Under the pieces are notes generated by a model. The model was not told the origin of the DNA. It worked only from the letters and a program-made list of their open reading frames with translations, and did no database searches. A DNA stretch of 8,081 nucleotides, taken from the NCBI GenBank assembly GCA_947447315.1, contig CANFJD010000120.1, positions 1-8,081 of the forward strand, given 5' to 3'. Position numbers and translations under genes: made by a program. How positions within the stretch are numbered: the stretch's first letter is position 1; each line of letters begins with the position of its first letter. Positions 5,201 to 8,081 of the stretch are shown piece after piece. The stretch comes from Fimbriimonadaceae bacterium. GTDB lineage: Bacteria > Armatimonadota > Fimbriimonadia > Fimbriimonadales > Fimbriimonadaceae.

Positions 5201-7158
5201 GCACGTGCACTTTTCATGGTCTCGCGGAACCAAGTTCCATCTGGACTTACCAGCGGAAACCACCACGCGCTCGGGCGAGCGTCGGCGTTCACAAGACCTC
5301 GGGAGGTGACAACCGCTTCACGAATCAGCGTCAGCCGCTTGAGTTCGGCCTCGAGCTCAATCTCATGTCGCCGCTTGTGAACGGCCTTAATTTTCGGATC
5401 GCTGACCAGTTCGTTTTGGGCGACCTTTAACTCCGTCATTCGCCGGTCGATTTGGTGTTGCTCCGCGACGATCACGGATATCTTTTGCTGACGAGAGGCT
5501 CTCTCCGCCAAGTCAGCTTCCGACGGTGATTTTTCAAAAATGCGATCCCGCCAGTGTCGCCCTAACTCCATTTCGGCCGCAACCCGAAGGCGCTTCAACT
5601 CGCGTCGACGTTCGTAAAGTCCGGCGCGCTCGGCTCGAAACTCATCAATCTTTGCCACCACTTCCACAAGCTGCCCGAGCAAGTCAGAGTACTGGTCGGC
5701 TAAGACATGCCACGAACCGCCTTTTTTCTGGTCGAGATACTTGATCAAGTCGATCGGTCGACGCAACCCACCCAACATCGACAGGAATCGTGCCTGCTCT
5801 TCCGATACCTGCCGCCATCGTGCCGCGAAGCTTGCCGCCCCGACTTCGGATGTTCCGAACGCGGCGGTGAATACCCATGGCAACTTGAACCATGTCTGCA
5901 CGTTCGCGAGGGAATCCCAAGTGGCATAGCGAACCCGCAATATTGGGTGTAGCGCTAGCGGGCGAATATCCCGGGCGATGATCTGATGCAGCTTTCGGGA
6001 ATGCTTTACATAGCTGCTGGCGCCTTCGTGAAAGACAAAACTAAACTCTCGCCCCAACATCCCGATGAGCGCGACCGCCTTGCCAACCAGGACGCAGTTC
6101 GGGCCGAACTTGTCTTCTAGGGCGGCCGCAAGTTCACACACGTTCGTAATCGGTCGGCGGAACGTGAGGAAGTTAGGGCGCCGGGTCATGATCACGGCCC
6201 CTCGGGTGCCAAGACGCAAGGTTCCGCGTCCTTGGCCGGGGATTACCACGTCAAATGGAATTGCACCGCTTCCAAACCGCGCGAGTTCGTACTGACCACT
6301 TCCGCCCTTAATAGCCTCGTCGTAGGCGGCACGTGCTGTCTCACGGGTTTCTGGATTGATGAAAATATCCAGCAGTTCAAAACGCGGCAGATCGCATGTG
6401 TCGCGGTTGAATCGCATGAGCTCGGTTGTCTGCGTGGCTTCTAGTGGCACCGGCTCGCCAGCGGTGAAATCATAAGCCGCCTGGATGAGCTGTCGGTAGG
6501 TTTCACCTAGAAATCGGCCTGATTGAGGCGCCGAGTCGGTTAAAAGACCACGCAAATCATCCGCCTTGCGTTCACTATCGGATCGCCCCCGACCGACAAT
6601 GGATTTCACGGCTTCAGAGACTGCCCAATCCAAGGTCTCTTTCAAAACCGGGAATAAACCCGTCATCGGTACCTCGGCGGCAATCGGTGGCGTTTCATCC
6701 AGTGAAACGACGCCCCGCCAGCCCCAGGCCTCGGTCGCCGTATCGAGAATGTTCGGACGTGCCGACATCAGCGCGTGGACGCGGAGACCACCGGCAACCA
6801 GCGCTTCCCGTGTTACTACCGTTTCCGAGCCGAACAAAGTTGAAAATTCGGCGGCGGCACTCCATAGACCTCGGGTGGTGGTGTCGTTGTGCGGCAACGC
6901 GCGGAAGCTGCCAGGTTCCCGTCGGCCGGACGGCAATTTGGCAAAGTAGTCCGTATCGTGAATTCCGGCGATAAATGGGCGTTTCGAACCGGTTTCGCGA
7001 ACGGCTAGGGCAACTCCGGCTTTCATGGGCTCATCCCAAAAAATCGTTTGTCCTAACGCTAGCAGCGGAACATCTTGCGGGCAATTCCGTAAGAGTTCGG
7101 TGAGCGTGATACAGTCGGCAGGGCTAGACATGAATGACCGTACGAGAGTGCCACCCAT
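5179..7158 (-). CDS. Large conserved-looking protein with C-terminal coiled coil, function unknown
   Basis: This is a protein of about 659 aa that I cannot assign to a family. Its N-terminal part (1-110) has a Rossmann-like alternation with the distinctive segments GQTIFWDEPMK (36-46) and GIHDTDYFAKL (65-75). A middle part (about 290-400) is alpha/beta with RRPNFLTFRRPITNV and FHEGASS. Residues about 490-620 are rich in Glu, Arg, Lys and Leu with heptad-like spacing and form a long, probably antiparallel coiled coil. The C-terminus (627-658) is aromatic-rich with AWWFPLVSPDGTWF. No signal peptide or membrane helix is evident, so it is probably cytoplasmic. Start: the ATG at 7158 has GGAG 7 bases upstream (7166-7169). 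An ATG at 7131 lacks one, and longer readings to 7251 or 7293 run into the divergent gene. The order GQ / P-x-K / HDTD loosely recalls bacillithiol synthase BshC, which also has a coiled coil, but later BshC signatures are not visible. Confidence 0.85.
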   Translation of the reverse strand: MGGTLVRSFMSSPADCITLTELLRNCPQDVPLLALGQTIFWDEPMKAGVALAVRETGSKRPFIAGIHDTDYFAKLPSGRREPGSFRALPHNDTTTRGLWSAAAEFSTLFGSETVVTREALVAGGLRVHALMSARPNILDTATEAWGWRGVVSLDETPPIAAEVPMTGLFPVLKETLDWAVSEAVKSIVGRGRSDSERKADDLRGLLTDSAPQSGRFLGETYRQLIQAAYDFTAGEPVPLEATQTTELMRFNRDTCDLPRFELLDIFINPETRETARAAYDEAIKGGSGQYELARFGSGAIPFDVVIPGQGRGTLRLGTRGAVIMTRRPNFLTFRRPITNVCELAAALEDKFGPNCVLVGKAVALIGMLGREFSFVFHEGASSYVKHSRKLHQIIARDIRPLALHPILRVRYATWDSLANVQTWFKLPWVFTAAFGTSEVGAASFAARWRQVSEEQARFLSMLGGLRRPIDLIKYLDQKKGGSWHVLADQYSDLLGQLVEVVAKIDEFRAERAGLYERRRELKRLRVAAEMELGRHWRDRIFEKSPSEADLAERASRQQKISVIVAEQHQIDRRMTELKVAQNELVSDPKIKAVHKRRHEIELEAELKRLTLIREAVVTSRGLVNADARPSAWWFPLVSPDGTWFRETMKSARAYWEPII

Positions 7159-7165
7159 GGGCTGG

Positions 7166-7169
7166 CTCC
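7166..7169 (-). promoter_or_regulatory. Shine-Dalgarno that decides the start of the 659-aa protein
   Basis: GGAG on the minus strand lies exactly 7 bases before the ATG at 7158. The other candidate starts (7131, 7251, 7293) have nothing comparable. A possible -10 (CATAAT, minus strand, 7186-7191) lies just upstream, but no fitting -35 is visible. Confidence 0.5.
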
Positions 7170-7249
7170 GGTTCGTTATGACCAGATTATGAAGCCAATG
7201 TGTCTGGAGACGATGGGGAGATGGTAGCGGTTGGTAGGCTAGGTGGTTC

Positions 7250-8081
7250 ATGAACCCCGTATTAATCGTCGGCGGCGGCCTCGCCGGCCTCACCGCGGCG
7301 CGAGAACTGGAAATGGCGGGGATCGATTACCGGCTTTTGGAAGCAACGGGTCGGTTTGGAGGAAAGCTCACCTCCGATTCCGTAGAAGGTTTTCGCATCG
7401 ATAGAGGATTCCAAGTTTATTTTTCTGGCTATCCAAATGCCGCTAAGGTGCTCGACCACGAGTCTCTGAAACTGAGGAAGTTTCCCGCCGGAGCCCGTGT
7501 GTTTTTCAACGGGATTTGGCATCGGATCGATCGCGCCCATCCGTTTGAGACCTTGCGATCACCCCTTTTCGGTCTGGGGGACAAACTGCGGACCGTTCGA
7601 TGGCAAGCGGAGGCAGCTCGAACTTCAGTGGCCGAACTTCGGCGGATACCGGACGAAACCGGAGAGCAATTTTTACGGCGGCGGGGCTTTTCGGCGGCGT
7701 ATATCGACCGGTTCGCCCGCCCATTCTACGGTGGCATCACTCTGGATCGTGGATTGAACATCTCCTCCCGACAGATGAACTTCATCTTTAAGATGCTAAG
7801 TGCCAAGGGGGCTAGCGTTCCCGCCGCGGGAATGCAAGCCATCCCGCAGCAATTGGTGCATGACTTGAAGCCGTACCGACTCCGAACTTTCGCGCCGGTT
7901 GCCCGAGCAAATGGCCGGGAAGTGATCCTAAAATCGGGAGAGGTGCTCGCAGCGGCGGCAGTCATCCTCGCTATTCCGTCGCCAGCCCTAGCGCAACTGA
8001 TTCCATCCCTAACTCCTTCCGCGATGCTAGCGAGTACAACCTACTGGTTTGCAGCGCCTACAGCTCCATTTGCGGGTGGCC
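7250..8081 (+). CDS. FAD-dependent oxidoreductase, amine oxidase / protoporphyrinogen oxidase / desaturase-like (partial)
   Basis: The first 277 codons are present and the gene runs off the right edge without a stop. The N-terminus is a dinucleotide-binding Rossmann motif: VLIVGGGLAGLTAAREL, then a Glu (LLEA) that would hold the adenosine ribose of FAD. It is followed by GRFGGKL and GFRIDRGFQVY, the flavin-contacting segment of the NAD(P)/FAD-dependent amine oxidase superfamily (HemG/HemY-like, phytoene-desaturase-like). FARPFYGGITLDR and AAGMQAIPQQL are further family-like segments. The C-terminal substrate domain is missing, so the substrate is open; carotenoid, porphyrin or amine chemistry are possible. 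The ATG at 7250 is preceded by AGGTGG (7241-7246). The gene is divergent from the 659-aa protein, with about 90 bp between them. Confidence 0.9.
   Translation, partial: MNPVLIVGGGLAGLTAARELEMAGIDYRLLEATGRFGGKLTSDSVEGFRIDRGFQVYFSGYPNAAKVLDHESLKLRKFPAGARVFFNGIWHRIDRAHPFETLRSPLFGLGDKLRTVRWQAEAARTSVAELRRIPDETGEQFLRRRGFSAAYIDRFARPFYGGITLDRGLNISSRQMNFIFKMLSAKGASVPAAGMQAIPQQLVHDLKPYRLRTFAPVARANGREVILKSGEVLAAAAVILAIPSPALAQLIPSLTPSAMLASTTYWFAAPTAPFAGG

Noticed and set aside
7159..7293. Longer N-terminus for the 659-aa protein, starting at 7293 or 7251
   Set aside because: It would overlap the divergent oxidoreductase start, has no Shine-Dalgarno sequence, and the extra residues are low in fold-like pattern. 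The ATG at 7158 has a well-spaced GGAG.

Overview
The window is a compact bacterial chromosome segment with ordinary housekeeping genes, short intergenic gaps, moderate-to-high GC and no mobile elements, RNA genes or CRISPR. Several starts lack a good Shine-Dalgarno sequence, and GTG starts occur. The gene content and style (CsrA, a tmk operon with an HD protein, a LolA-like/thioredoxin-like secreted protein, a Tat-like metallophosphoesterase) best suggest an environmental, non-model phylum. My guess is Armatimonadota, perhaps Fimbriimonadia, but this is an impression from protein style and not a proven assignment.

Layout. At 1-44 (minus) lies only the start of a gene with a signal-peptide-like beginning. 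Divergent from it is a membrane-anchored or exported metallophosphoesterase (96-989, plus). Convergent with that gene, 7 bp away, is a three-gene minus-strand operon running from 3457 down to 997: thymidylate kinase (tmk), a protein with a LolA-like and a cysteine-free thioredoxin-like domain, and an HD-domain phosphohydrolase. The last two genes overlap by ATGA. A divergent intergenic region (3458-3639) holds a candidate csrA promoter with an embedded inverted repeat, and a hairpin with GGA in its loop. It separates the operon from a plus-strand group: csrA, a small three-helix membrane protein and ribF (FMN/FAD synthesis), ending at 5200.

A large unknown protein (5179-7158, minus, about 659 aa, with a long C-terminal coiled coil) overlaps the 3' end of ribF by 22 bp. 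It is divergent from an FAD-dependent amine-oxidase/desaturase-like oxidoreductase (7250 to the right edge), which is cut off by the window.

How they fit together: tmk makes dTDP for DNA synthesis, and the HD protein is probably a metal-dependent phosphohydrolase of unknown substrate. RibF makes the FMN and FAD that enzymes such as the edge oxidoreductase need. CsrA is a global post-transcriptional regulator. Nothing here is an obvious new multi-gene system. The most unfamiliar items are the 659-aa coiled-coil protein, the cysteine-free thioredoxin-like protein and the structured csrA upstream region.
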